Below are positions 47,741 to 56,438 of a stretch of 60,514 bases of DNA, in pieces (the first letter of the stretch is position 1; each line of letters opens with the position of its first letter). A program made the position numbers and the translations under genes. Below the pieces are notes generated by a model. The model did no database searches. It saw only the letters and a program-made list of their open reading frames with translations, and was not told where the DNA came from. This stretch comes from Myxococcales bacterium (GTDB lineage Bacteria; Myxococcota; Myxococcia; Myxococcales; Myxococcaceae): the NCBI GenBank assembly GCA_020846875.1, contig JADLDB010000108.1, forward strand, positions 1 through 60,514, in the 5' to 3' direction.

Positions 47741-48056
47741 TCACAACTGGAAGGCGACCTGGGCGTCTTCCCCCGCTACCACGGTGACGTCCTTCGTGGA
47801 GCGAATGGCCGGCTGCACCGCGCGGCTGTCGATTTCCACCACGTAGGAGCCCGGCGCGATGGAGGTGAGCGTGACGGTGCGCGCGCTGCACGTCTCCTGC
47901 TCCTCCTTCACCTTCATGGTGAGCGCTCCGCCGGGCTGCGCCGGAGGGCGGTAGAGGGCGACGTGGTACGGCAGCACCACGCCAGAAGGGCAGCCGGTGG
48001 CTCCCAGCGTCCAGGTGACGACGACGTCCGCGGACTTGGGCCGGAGGGTGAGCGCG
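47741..48056 (-). repeat. Direct repeat partner of 43808-44096
   Basis: This 316-bp segment matches 43808-44096 in the same orientation with about ten substitutions and one 27-bp length difference. Similarity ends sharply after GAGCGCG in both copies. Homologous recombination between them would delete or amplify the kinase and repeat-protein genes in between. Confidence 0.85.
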
Positions 48057-48400
48057 ATGGGCTCGCCTCTGGTGCCCGACGACGAGGAGACGGTGAGGGA
48101 CGTGCCCAGGTGCGTGACGCGCGCCACCCCGCCGGCGTCCAGGCCTACCGCGCGGATGGTGTAGGAGCCTTTCGAGGGCGACAGCTCGCCCAGCTTCCCG
48201 CCGCCGGCCGTGCAGGGAAAGTCCACGTCGGTGAGGGCGCCGCCCGCCGGGCCCCAGGTGACGCGCACCGTGGCGATGGCGTTGGAGGCGCAGTCGCCCG
48301 TCTCGAAGGCCCACGTCACGTTGAGAGAGAGGTCCGACGAGGTGCCACCACAGGAGAAGAGCGACAGCACCGCGACGGACGACGCCAGACGCTTCGACAT
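47741..48400 (-). CDS. Small lipoprotein, intact copy
   Basis: A 219-residue lipoprotein (MSKRLASSVAVLSLFSC, lipobox LFSC). It has two similar beta-rich modules: residues about 22-115 (LSLNVTWAFETGDCASNAIA...SYTIRAVGLDAGG) and about 120-219 (VVVTWTLGATGCPSG...SYVVEIDSRAVQ). Both have a VTW...C pattern, so the gene itself probably arose by an old internal duplication. Each half has two Cys residues. No known family. Its C-terminal half is duplicated at 43808-44096. It lies 90 bp downstream of the metzincin gene in the same direction. Confidence 0.85.
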   Translation of the reverse strand: MSKRLASSVAVLSLFSCGGTSSDLSLNVTWAFETGDCASNAIATVRVTWGPAGGALTDVDFPCTAGGGKLGELSPSKGSYTIRAVGLDAGGVARVTHLGTSLTVSSSSGTRGEPIALTLRPKSADVVVTWTLGATGCPSGVVLPYHVALYRPPAQPGGALTMKVKEEQETCSARTVTLTSIAPGSYVVEIDSRAVQPAIRSTKDVTVVAGEDAQVAFQL

Positions 48401-48454
48401 GGGGGCCTCCTGGGGTGGTGTGCCCCGGGAGCTTAGCCGACGAGGGGCCGCTTC

Positions 48455-48479
48455 CCCTCTCCCCCGATGGGGGCGAGGG
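48455..48479 (-). terminator. Long GC hairpin after the metzincin gene
   Basis: CCCTC-T-CCCCC pairs with GGGGG-C-GAGGG around a GAT loop: 11 bp with one mismatch. It lies just after the metzincin stop. No T-run. Similar short hairpins are often dispersed in genomes, so it could also be a repeat element. Confidence 0.45.
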
Positions 48480-48490
48480 AGGAGGTGGGT

Positions 48491-51340
48491 TCAGCGGAAG
48501 TACGGCGAGCAGGCGAGGTCCAGCCGGCGGAGGAGGTCGTCGATTTGCGCCTGGCCCTGTGCGTTGTAGCGGGCGCGCTCCGCCACCAGCGCCACCCGCG
48601 CCGTCACCAGCGCGTCGTACGCCTCGTCGGTCTGCATCGCCTTGAGGACGTCCACCACCACGCGGCGGTTGGCGAGGAAGCGGTGCCCGTCGCTGTTGAC
48701 CAACATGTCCTTCGCCACCGCGGCCACCCGGGCGCGGAAGGTGGCGTCGGCGAGGGACGGGTTGACGGCGATGGGGTCGCGCCACTCCGCCGGGTCGACG
48801 AAGAGGTTCTGCAGGAACGCGACGGCCAGGGTGTCCGCCCACGCCTCCGCGTTGGGGCCCAGCGCCAGCACGTCCGCCCGCAAGGGAGGCGCCACCTCGC
48901 CCATCAGCAGGTTGAAGGCCTCCAGCCGCTGGGCCTCGCTGCCCGGCGCGCGCACGTAGCGGGTGATGGTGTGGATGTCGGCGTAGAGGAGGCCGCGCGT
49001 CTCGGCGAGGTTCTGCCGCACCTTCGCGGTGAAGGCCGGGCCGAGGTCCGTGGCCAGCGGGTTGGCGCCGGTGTCCCAGCGGTCGCAGGAGGCGTCCACC
49101 CAGGTGTCCTCGTCGGTGCAGAAGGGCTGCGAGGCGGGGGCGGTGTCCAGCCCGTAGAGGTAGCGCACCGCCGCGATGTCCCACGCGCCCGGCCGCGGCA
49201 TCAGCGAGGCGTCTTCGTCGCGGGTGTAGTCCATCACCGACGAGCCCTGCAGGCTGCCCTTGAAGTTGTGGCGCAGGCTCAAGGTGTGGCCCACCTCGTG
49301 GAGGATGGTGTGGGTGATGACGTTCTCGATGAAGTCCCGGCGCGTCATCCCTTCGGGGATGGTGGCCACCTGGTGGCGGTCCAGGGCGCACGTCTCACCG
49401 GGCGTCATCGGCTCCCACACCAGGCGGGCCGCGGGGCGGCCGGTGGCGGGTGGAGGCACCAGCGCCACCCCGCCGTCGACGGCCGAGGAGGGCGGCGTGA
49501 CGGCAGCCGGCGCGGTGCAGGTGCAGGCGTAGGCCGCCGAGAGGGTGCTGCGCGGGGCGGGGGCGCCGGTGGAGAAGTCGGCGAAGTTGACGTTGGTGTC
49601 CGTGCAGCCCTGGTCGAGGCGCAGCGCCGAGGTGCTGGCGGACAGCGTGGGGGTGGAGAAGGCGCCTTCGGCGCAGTTGGTGGCGCCATAGCCGACGAAG
49701 TCGAGGACAGCGGGGCCCGTGGGGCAGGCGCCGGTGGCGGCGGTGGTGCCTTCGACGAGGGCCACCTTGCCGGCGGACAGGCTCAAGGAGAGCCCGCCGC
49801 GCAGGTCGACCTGAGGCAGCGCCACGCCCCCATCGCCGGCGGTGTTGAGGCCGATGAGGAAGTAGCCGCCTGGCGCCACGCTGCCCGACAGCGGCAACAC
49901 CTGCCAGGCCGTGCCGGAGGCCGCGCCGTACTGCAGCGACAGGCCGCTTACGGAGACGGCCGCGCTGGTGCGGTTGTGGAGCTCGACGAAGTCCTGGTTG
50001 AAGACGCCGGCGTTGGAGTTGCCGCCGAAGACCTGGCTGATGACGAGGGCCGGCGCGCAGGAGACGCCCGCGTCGGGGGTGCCACCGGCGTCGGCGGCGC
50101 TCCCCGCGTCCACGTCGACGCCCGCGTCCAGCGGCTGGCCGGCGTCCTCGGGCGCGCCGCCGTCGTGCCCAAGCGCCCCGTAGACGAAGGCCGCCGAGAA
50201 GTAGACGGACGCGCCGCGGATTTCGCCGGTGTTGGGGTTTTCTCGCCAGTTGGCGAAGGCGAGGCCGGCGCCGGGGTTGGGGTCCACCACGATGAAGTTC
50301 TTGTCGTCGTCGCCGGGCGAGTCGCCGGCGCCGGTGGGCACCACGCGGAAGACGGGGAAGCCGAAGGCGTCATTCCAGCGCTCCACGCCGCGGGTGATGG
50401 CGCCGCGCACGTCGACGCCGGTCAGGCGGGGGTCGCGCTCCAGCGCCTCCACGGACTTCGAGATGCGCCAGTCGATGGGCTGCATGCCCGGGCGGATGTT
50501 CCACTTCACCGCCCACTGGCGGTAGCGGGGCTCGTTCTTCACGTACTGCCAATTCGAGGCCCAGAAGTACGGCCGCGTGGCCGTCTCGGTGTACTCGGTG
50601 GGGGTGAAGTCGGGGCTCTGCTGGTAGCGGCGCAGCGTCATCCGCAGGGTGCCGGAGCCACGGAAGGGCTGGGAGTAGTCGAGGAGGCCCGGCCCGGGCA
50701 GCTCGGTGTAGCCGGTGAAGACTTCTTCCCAGGACACGCCGTCGGGCAGCGCCTTGAAGCCCTGGAGGAAGGTGAGGTCCGTCTGGAAGCGCGCCCAGTA
50801 CTGCTGGGCCAGCTCGTCGCCCTCCACGCCGAAGCGGTTGAGCCCCGCGGCCGGGTCGAAGAGGACGTAGTTGCTCGCGCCGGGCAGCGCGTTGAACTCC
50901 GCGTTGGTGGTGACGACGGGCCAGGCCTCGACGATGACGGAGGGGTCCAGCACGTCACTCCAGGCGTGGCCGTCGGTGACGTCGAAGACGAACAGCTTGC
51001 CGTTCTGCACCTTGAAGCTGACGACGCGCGTGCCCAGGCTGCGCACCGGCGTGTTCTCCGAAGGGTGCCACTGCGTCAGGTACGCCGAGAGGAACCACTT
51101 CTGCCCCAACTGCGACTTGTGGACGGCGAGGTAGAAGGTGTCCTCGGACGGCGAGGTGAGGCCCAGCGCGCCCCCGTCGGCGGCGAAGGGAGACAGGGCC
51201 TCGCGGGAGACGCGCACGAAGGGCTCGTTCTGCGAGAGGTCCGACTCGGACAGGGTGAGGTCCGCGGTGCCACAGGCGGAGGCGAGCAGCGCGCACACCA
51301 ACAGCACGGGCGCGGACGCGCGCCGAAGCGACGGGAACAT
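48491..51340 (-). CDS. Metzincin-type zinc metalloprotease lipoprotein with inserted lamin-tail domain
   Basis: A 949-residue lipoprotein (MFPSLRRASAPVLLVCALLASAC). The zinc site HEVGHTLSLRH (about residues 680-690) matches HExxHxxxxxH and is followed by SSVMDYTRDED, a Met-turn, as in metzincins; the Glu is the general base. The region resembles the bacterial DUF5117/DUF4953 metalloproteases. A lamin-tail domain (about 426-600: ALVISQVFGGNSNAG, DFVELHNRT, GGYFLIGL) with an Asp/Ala/Gly-rich linker (DAGVDVDAG) is inserted before the zinc helix. An outer-membrane protease acting on prey or matrix is likely. The ATG chosen gives a proper lipobox. Confidence 0.9.
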   Translation of the reverse strand: MFPSLRRASAPVLLVCALLASACGTADLTLSESDLSQNEPFVRVSREALSPFAADGGALGLTSPSEDTFYLAVHKSQLGQKWFLSAYLTQWHPSENTPVRSLGTRVVSFKVQNGKLFVFDVTDGHAWSDVLDPSVIVEAWPVVTTNAEFNALPGASNYVLFDPAAGLNRFGVEGDELAQQYWARFQTDLTFLQGFKALPDGVSWEEVFTGYTELPGPGLLDYSQPFRGSGTLRMTLRRYQQSPDFTPTEYTETATRPYFWASNWQYVKNEPRYRQWAVKWNIRPGMQPIDWRISKSVEALERDPRLTGVDVRGAITRGVERWNDAFGFPVFRVVPTGAGDSPGDDDKNFIVVDPNPGAGLAFANWRENPNTGEIRGASVYFSAAFVYGALGHDGGAPEDAGQPLDAGVDVDAGSAADAGGTPDAGVSCAPALVISQVFGGNSNAGVFNQDFVELHNRTSAAVSVSGLSLQYGAASGTAWQVLPLSGSVAPGGYFLIGLNTAGDGGVALPQVDLRGGLSLSLSAGKVALVEGTTAATGACPTGPAVLDFVGYGATNCAEGAFSTPTLSASTSALRLDQGCTDTNVNFADFSTGAPAPRSTLSAAYACTCTAPAAVTPPSSAVDGGVALVPPPATGRPAARLVWEPMTPGETCALDRHQVATIPEGMTRRDFIENVITHTILHEVGHTLSLRHNFKGSLQGSSVMDYTRDEDASLMPRPGAWDIAAVRYLYGLDTAPASQPFCTDEDTWVDASCDRWDTGANPLATDLGPAFTAKVRQNLAETRGLLYADIHTITRYVRAPGSEAQRLEAFNLLMGEVAPPLRADVLALGPNAEAWADTLAVAFLQNLFVDPAEWRDPIAVNPSLADATFRARVAAVAKDMLVNSDGHRFLANRRVVVDVLKAMQTDEAYDALVTARVALVAERARYNAQGQAQIDDLLRRLDLACSPYFR

Positions 51341-51445
51341 GGGACGAGCTCCTGGAACGAGGACGGCGCGTGACGCGCCGCGTACGGGGAGCAAGACCCG
51401 GTGGGGGCGGCCGGTGTGCAACGGTGTCGGAGTGGACATGCACCA

Positions 51446-51478
51446 GTGTCGGCAAAGCCCCATGAGGTGGGGCGACAC
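51446..51478. terminator. Inverted repeat upstream of the metzincin gene
   Basis: GTGTC...GACAC arms enclose GCCCCA-TGAGG-TGGGGC, giving a two-part stem with a short bulge. It lies between the small basic gene (51524-51784) and the metzincin start, so it could end the former transcript or regulate the latter. Confidence 0.35.
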
Positions 51479-51523
51479 CGGGGTGGACCGCTTGCGCCAC
51501 GGCGGCCGCGCAGGCCGCGCTCG

Positions 51524-51784
51524 TCAGCCGTCCGTCAGCTTGCTCAGCGCGATGGCCTCTTCGATGTCGCCCACCACCTCGGTGGGGGACACCTGCTGGG
51601 TGGCGCCGGCGTCGAAGGCCGGGTTCACCTGGGTGGCCTCATCCACGGGCGCAGGCGGCGCCGGCCGCTTCGGAGCGCGGGCGCGCCTGGTGGAAGGCCG
51701 CCTCTTCGCGGACGACTTCTTCTTCGTGGGGCTGGAGCGCTTCTTCTTCCCCACAGTTCGCTTCGTCTTGCGTCGCTGGGCCAC
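51524..51784 (-). CDS. Small histone H1-like basic protein
   Basis: An 86-residue protein starting at GTG (MAQRRKTKRTVGKKKRSSP). The first about 45 residues are almost only Lys, Arg, Ser, Thr, Ala and Pro, like histone H1 tails or the HimA/H1-like proteins of some bacteria. The last about 40 are acidic and could form a helix (EVVGDIEEAIALSKL). A DNA- or RNA-binding role is possible. Longer upstream starts exist but add no recognisable sequence. The opposite charges of the two halves are notable. Confidence 0.6.
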   Translation of the reverse strand: MAQRRKTKRTVGKKKRSSPTKKKSSAKRRPSTRRARAPKRPAPPAPVDEATQVNPAFDAGATQQVSPTEVVGDIEEAIALSKLTDG

Positions 51785-52005
51785 GGTCCCCTCCGGAAAG
51801 GCGGTGTAGCGGACCTGGCAACAGGGGCTCACGCGCGCCTCGTCCGCCGCGGCAGTCTCTCACGTCTCGAGAAGGCCAGGCCCACGTGAAGACGGCGAGG
51901 AGGGCTGGCCCGTGCGTTGCGCTGCGCCCGGACGCCCGACAGGTCTTCAAGTGCGCCGAGAGCGCGACGCGATGCCGCGGCGCCTGGTTGAGCTAGGATT
52001 TCGTC

Positions 52006-52742
52006 ATGCCGCGCGCGCCGATCTTGCGATCACTTGTCATGGCCGTGATCGCGACCCTCGTTGCCTCGTGTGCAGGGCCTCATGCTCCCTCGCAGTCGCA
52101 ACCTTCCCTACCTCCCGCAGCGCCCGGGTCGGCCGCGGTCTCGGAGTCGGGTCCGTTTCGATGGGGATCGACGGCAATCCCGCCGATCCACTCGATCACG
52201 AGGCTCAGCCCTGGCGATGCGTGCCGGATGGACGCAACGAGCGCCCGTGTGACATCGAAGTGACCGCTGATGGAAAGGTCTTCTTTCGCGACCGTAGTGG
52301 CGCTCCTGCTGGCGTCATTGGGCCCGACCTCTCACTTCGGCGGGGTGTCAGCGAACCGGCCGTGTTCGCCCTCGAGCCCACAGGGGACTTGCTCGGGCTT
52401 GGACTGCTCCAGCGCCCCGATGCCGCGCAGGTGCTGTTCTGCCGGCTCACGGCGGAACCGGCGCTGCGGTGCCACCATGAATTCAGAACATCGCTCCGGG
52501 GCCGGATATGGAACGAAGAGAACTGCTCCAAGTCGTTCGTGGCACGAGTCGAACGAGGGGCGATTACAATCGCGTTCCCTGCGTTTCCCGACGCGCCGCC
52601 TTACCTTGCTGCGCGAATCGTGCCCCTGCCCGCAGACGATGCCTCGAAGGCACTCGCTCTCTTTCTCTTCGCGATGGAGGCCGTGGACCGGGATACGGAT
52701 CGCCATACGCCGTACGTCGACGACATGCAGGTGCCGCGGTAG
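52006..52742 (+). pseudogene. Lipoprotein gene broken by a frameshift
   Basis: The first frame starts MPRAPILRSLVMAVIATLVASC, a good lipoprotein signal, but stops at 52263. From about 52170 a second frame carries on with MGIDGNPADPLDHEAQ, CDIEVTADGKVFFRD, ALEPTGDLLGLG and ends DRHTPYVDDMQVPR. Joined by one base change near 52150-52175 they give about 245 residues of plausible lipoprotein. Base composition is less GC-rich than in neighbours, suggesting recent transfer. A sequencing error is an alternative. Confidence 0.65.
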
Positions 52743-52748
52743 AGCTAC

Positions 52749-52763
52749 CGCGCGAAGCGCGGC
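52749..52763 (+). terminator. Hairpin with short T-run
   Basis: CCGCGCGAAGCGCGG forms a perfect 6-bp stem with a GAA loop, followed by CGCCTTTC. It lies 7 bp after the stop of the broken lipoprotein gene and before the convergent nhaA gene; the best intrinsic-terminator candidate in the window. Confidence 0.5.
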
Positions 52764-52889
52764 GCCTTTCAACGGCGTATGCCGCGGAGTTCAGCCACCT
52801 GAGAAGAAGACTGGTGTCCCCTCGTCCTGAGCCCGGCGCCGTGCCCTCACCACACCACCGCTTCCTCCTGGCTCGCCGGGCGCCGGCCC

Positions 52890-54290
52890 TCACACCGCGT
52901 CGCTGGCCTCCGCCTCGGCCTCTGTCTTGGCGGCCCCCGCGGCCAGCCCCGGCTCGAGCGCGAGGCGGCCCACCACCCACGAGAGGACGCCCGCCGCGGC
53001 GGTGCCCGTCAGCACGCCCAGCTTGGCCGTCTCCAGCAGCGGGCCCGGCGGGAAAGCGAGGGTGGCGATGAAGATGGCCATGGTGAAACCGATGCCCGCG
53101 GCCAGCCCCACCACGCCGAGGTGCCGGCTGGACAGCCCTTTCGGCACGGTGACCAGCCCCACGCGCGCGGCGCCCTTCGCCACCAGGAAGACGCCCAGCG
53201 GCTTACCCACCGCGAGGCCCACCGCCACCCCGAGGAAGGCGCTCAGGCCTTCGCCCTCGAAGGTGGCTGCGCCCAGCGGCACGCCGGCGTTGGCGAGGGC
53301 GAACAGGGGCATCACGCCGTACGCCACCCAGGGGTGCAGCACGTGCTGGAGCCGCTCGACGGGAGAGACGGCTTCCCGGCGGGCCACCTCGAGGGCGGCG
53401 AGGTGCGGCAGGAGGTCCTTCTCGCGGAGCGGCTCGGCCGCGCGGAGGTCGGCGAGGTGCGCGTCGACTTCCTCGAGGAAGCGCTGCTGGGTGAACCACA
53501 CCCGCGTGGGCGTCAGCAGCCCCACCACCACCCCCGCCAGCGCGGGGTGCACGCCGGCGACGAGGGCGCCCGCCCAGACGACGGCGCCGGGCGCGAGGTA
53601 CACCCAGGACCGCCGCGCGCCGGTGGCCTGAAGCGCGAAGACGGCCGCGACGCCCAGTCCCATCAGCCCGAAGCCGGTGGGTTCGAGGCCCTGCGAATAG
53701 AAGAGCGCGATGACGACGATGGCGCCCACGTCGTCCATCACCGCCAGGGCCAGCAGGAGAATGCGCATCGCCGGGGGCACCCGCTTCCCCAGCAGGGCCA
53801 GCGCCCCCACCGCGAAGGCGATGTCGGTAGCCATGGGAATTCCCCACCCGCGGGACGAGGCGGAGCCGGCGTTGAAGGCCAGGTAGATGAGCGCCGGCAC
53901 CAGCATTCCGCCCAGCGCGGCCGCCAGCGGGAGGGCGGCCCGCCTCAAGGACTCCAATTCGCCCTTGTTCACCTCGCGGCGAATCTCCAGGCCCACCACA
54001 AAAAAGAAGACGGTCATCAGCCCGTCGTTGACCCAGAAGTGCAGGTCCTTCTCGAAGCCAAACCCGCCCAGCGTGAAGCCCAGCGGGGTGTGCCACAGCG
54101 CGTGGTACCGGCCGGCGAAGGGGCTGTTGGCCCAGGCGAGCGCGACGGCCCCCATCACCAGCAGCACCACGCCGCTGGACGCCTCGATGGCCAGGAAGCG
54201 CTCCACCGGCGCGAGGGCCTTGCGCAGCACGCGGCGGGCAGGCGCCCAGGCGCCCGGCGGCGGCAGCGGCTCGGGAACAGACTGCGGCAC
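52890..54290 (-). CDS. nhaA: Na+/H+ antiporter NhaA
   Basis: NhaA exchanges internal Na+ for external H+, controlling cytoplasmic pH and salt. The 466-residue product has the family core of about twelve helices with FFFVVGLEIRREV, WGIPMATDIAFAVG and LALAVMDDVGAIVVIALFYS, which contain the conserved Asp residues for ion binding (Asp in MATDIA and the DD pair). The C-terminal tail is Ala/Glu-rich (KTEAEAEASDAV). The size is slightly above the usual about 390 residues because of the tails. It is divergent from the ATP-grasp gene; the broken lipoprotein gene converges with it. Confidence 0.97.
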   Translation of the reverse strand: MPQSVPEPLPPPGAWAPARRVLRKALAPVERFLAIEASSGVVLLVMGAVALAWANSPFAGRYHALWHTPLGFTLGGFGFEKDLHFWVNDGLMTVFFFVVGLEIRREVNKGELESLRRAALPLAAALGGMLVPALIYLAFNAGSASSRGWGIPMATDIAFAVGALALLGKRVPPAMRILLLALAVMDDVGAIVVIALFYSQGLEPTGFGLMGLGVAAVFALQATGARRSWVYLAPGAVVWAGALVAGVHPALAGVVVGLLTPTRVWFTQQRFLEEVDAHLADLRAAEPLREKDLLPHLAALEVARREAVSPVERLQHVLHPWVAYGVMPLFALANAGVPLGAATFEGEGLSAFLGVAVGLAVGKPLGVFLVAKGAARVGLVTVPKGLSSRHLGVVGLAAGIGFTMAIFIATLAFPPGPLLETAKLGVLTGTAAAGVLSWVVGRLALEPGLAAGAAKTEAEAEASDAV

Positions 54291-54417
54291 CCCCCAAGCT
54301 TGAGTGCTTCCGCTCTGAAAGTCCCGAGAACTTCCGACGGATTCTACCTGGCCCTGGGGCGCGCGGCGTCTTCCGTGGACGGCCGCCCGTCCCGTGCTCT
54401 ACTCGGGCGCGCCCGGC

Positions 54418-55581
54418 ATGAACGTCCTCTTCCTGTCCCCGACGTTTCCTCCGCAGTTCTTCCGCTTCTGCACCGCGCTGCGGGCCCACGGCATCAACGT
54501 GCTGGGCATGGGCGACACCCCGCCCCACGAGCTCCACCACGACCTGCGCGCCGCCCTGGGCGAGTACGTCCACGTGCCGGACCTCGACCACCACTACGAC
54601 TCGGCCCTGCGCGCCACCGCCTACCTCACCTGGAAGCACGGCCGCCTCGCCCGCGTCGAGTCGCACAACGAGCACTGGCTGACGCTGGAAGGCCGCCTGC
54701 GCGAGGACTTCAACGTGCCCGGCCCGCGCCCCGAGACGCTGCAGCGCTGGCGCGCCAAGTCCAGCATGGGCGAGCTGTTCGCCGCCGCCCACATCCCCGG
54801 GCCGGTGGGCCACGTGCACACCACCGAGGCCGGCACGCGCGCCTTCGCGAAGACCCAGGGCTACCCGCTCATCTTCAAGCCCAACACCGGCGTGGGCGCC
54901 CAGCGCACCTTCAAGGTGAACAACGACGCCGGCCTCGACGCCGTCTTGAAGGAGCCGCTGGCCGGCTACCTGGTGCAGCCCTTCGTCACCGGCACGGTGG
55001 TCAGCTACGACGGGCTGGTGGACGAGGCGGGGCACATCGTCTTCGAGACGTCCCACGAGTACTCCAGCGGCATCATGGAGGTGGTGAACCAGCGGCTGGA
55101 CGTCAGCTACTGGAACGTGCGGGACATTCCCGCGCAGCTCAAGGAGTACGGCCGGCGCACCGTGGACCGCTTCGGGGTGCGCGGGCGCTTCTTCCACATC
55201 GAGTTCTTCCGCCTGGCCGACGGCAGCCACCGGGCGCTGGAAATCAACGTGCGCCCGCCCGGGGGCTTCACCACCGACATGATGAACTACTCGGCGGACA
55301 TCGACGTGTACGACTTGTGGGCGCGGATGGTGGCGGGCCAGGACCTCAGCGGCTTCAGGTGGGCGCCGAAGTACCACGTGCTGTACGCGAGCCGCCGCGC
55401 CGGCCGCCACTACCGGGCCGACCACCAGGCGCTCAAGGCCCACCTCGGGGCGCGGCTGCTGTTCGAGCGCGAGATGCCCGGCGCCCTGGCCGCGGCGATG
55501 GGCGAGCACCTGGTGATGGTGCGGCACCCGGAGCTCTCGCAGGTGCAGGCCGACGCGGCCTTCATCCAGGCGACGGTCTAG
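54418..55581 (+). CDS. ATP-grasp family ligase
   Basis: A 387-residue cytoplasmic enzyme with an N-terminal pre-ATP-grasp domain (MNVLFLSPTFPPQFFRFC) and an ATP-grasp core: LIFKPNTGVGAQRTFKV (ATP-binding Lys), YLVQPFVTGTVVSYDG, and HIEFFRLADGSHRALEINVRPPGGF, with the Glu and Asn that bind Mg2+. The family joins a carboxylate to an amine or thiol using ATP. The substrate is not clear; the order resembles carboxylate-amine ligases that make peptides or modify acids. It starts 127 bp after the divergent nhaA start. The convergent esterase gene ends 15 bp away. Confidence 0.9.
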   Translation: MNVLFLSPTFPPQFFRFCTALRAHGINVLGMGDTPPHELHHDLRAALGEYVHVPDLDHHYDSALRATAYLTWKHGRLARVESHNEHWLTLEGRLREDFNVPGPRPETLQRWRAKSSMGELFAAAHIPGPVGHVHTTEAGTRAFAKTQGYPLIFKPNTGVGAQRTFKVNNDAGLDAVLKEPLAGYLVQPFVTGTVVSYDGLVDEAGHIVFETSHEYSSGIMEVVNQRLDVSYWNVRDIPAQLKEYGRRTVDRFGVRGRFFHIEFFRLADGSHRALEINVRPPGGFTTDMMNYSADIDVYDLWARMVAGQDLSGFRWAPKYHVLYASRRAGRHYRADHQALKAHLGARLLFEREMPGALAAAMGEHLVMVRHPELSQVQADAAFIQATV

Positions 55582-55596
55582 CTCGAGAGCGCCCCC

Positions 55597-56373
55597 TCAC
55601 GTCCCCAGCGTCCACGCCAGCGCGCCCGGCAACCGCCGCTGCCAGTCGGCCTCGCTGTGGACGCCTTCGGGCTCCAGCCAGCAGTGCAGCTCGTGCGGCC
55701 CGTAGCCCAAGCCCGCCAGGTGCTGGTGGAAGGCGCGCACCTTCTCTCCGTACGGCATGTCCCAGGCGCCGCGCGCCAGGCCTTCCTTCTCCCCCGCGTC
55801 GAGGTACAGCTTCGTCCACTGCCCGGTGTGCCGCGTCCACCGGCGAAACAGCTCGTCGTCGCCCCACATCACGGAGGGAGACAGGGCCGCGATGCGCCCG
55901 AAGACGTCGGGCCGGGTGAGGCCCAGGTACAGTGAGATGAGGCCACCCAGGCTGGAGCCCACCGTGGCCGTCCACCAGGGCTCGTCGCGCAGGCGGTAGC
56001 GCGCGCGCGCCCAGGGCACCAGTTGCTCGGTGAGGAAGCGGCAGTACACGTCGCCGCGCCCCTTCACGGCGTCGCGCGGCTCGTCCCAGGGCGAGAAGTC
56101 CTCGAAGCGCCCCAGCCCGTGGTCGACCGCCACGATGAGCCATGGCCCCACCCGCCCCTCGTCCATCAGCCGCTGCAGGGCGAAGTTGGCCTGCCAGGTG
56201 GGCCAGCGCGCCGCCTGCGGGTGCTCGAAGACGTTCTGCCCGTCGTGCATGACGATGAGGCCGAAGCGCGTGTCAGGGAAGGCGTCGTACTGCCAGGGGG
56301 TGAAGGCGCGCAGCACCCGGGGGAAGCCCTCGGCCTCGCTGTGGAAGCCGCGCAGAATCTCGATGCCGCTCAT
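55597..56373 (-). CDS. Alpha/beta-hydrolase esterase (esterase D/Fes-like)
   Basis: A 258-residue putative esterase. The nucleophile elbow GSSLGG, the Asp in KLYLDAGEKEG and the His in EGVHSEADW form the catalytic triad. FGLIVMHDGQNVF and LIVAVDHGL provide the oxyanion-hole region. This fits the PF00756 esterase family, which includes esterase D and Fes-type siderophore esterases. No signal peptide, so it is likely cytoplasmic. It is downstream of a lipoprotein gene (65-bp gap). No siderophore genes are nearby, so the substrate is open. Confidence 0.9.
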   Translation of the reverse strand: MSGIEILRGFHSEAEGFPRVLRAFTPWQYDAFPDTRFGLIVMHDGQNVFEHPQAARWPTWQANFALQRLMDEGRVGPWLIVAVDHGLGRFEDFSPWDEPRDAVKGRGDVYCRFLTEQLVPWARARYRLRDEPWWTATVGSSLGGLISLYLGLTRPDVFGRIAALSPSVMWGDDELFRRWTRHTGQWTKLYLDAGEKEGLARGAWDMPYGEKVRAFHQHLAGLGYGPHELHCWLEPEGVHSEADWQRRLPGALAWTLGT

Positions 56374-56438
56374 GACGCGAGCGGGAGGCTAGCGGACTTT
56401 GGGCGCGCGCGGGCGCGAGGAGAACGGCACGCGAAGCG

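Noticed and set aside
48467-51373. Long plus-strand frame over the metzincin gene
   Set aside because: Composition is a mirror of the protease codons; no signal peptide or domain is present.
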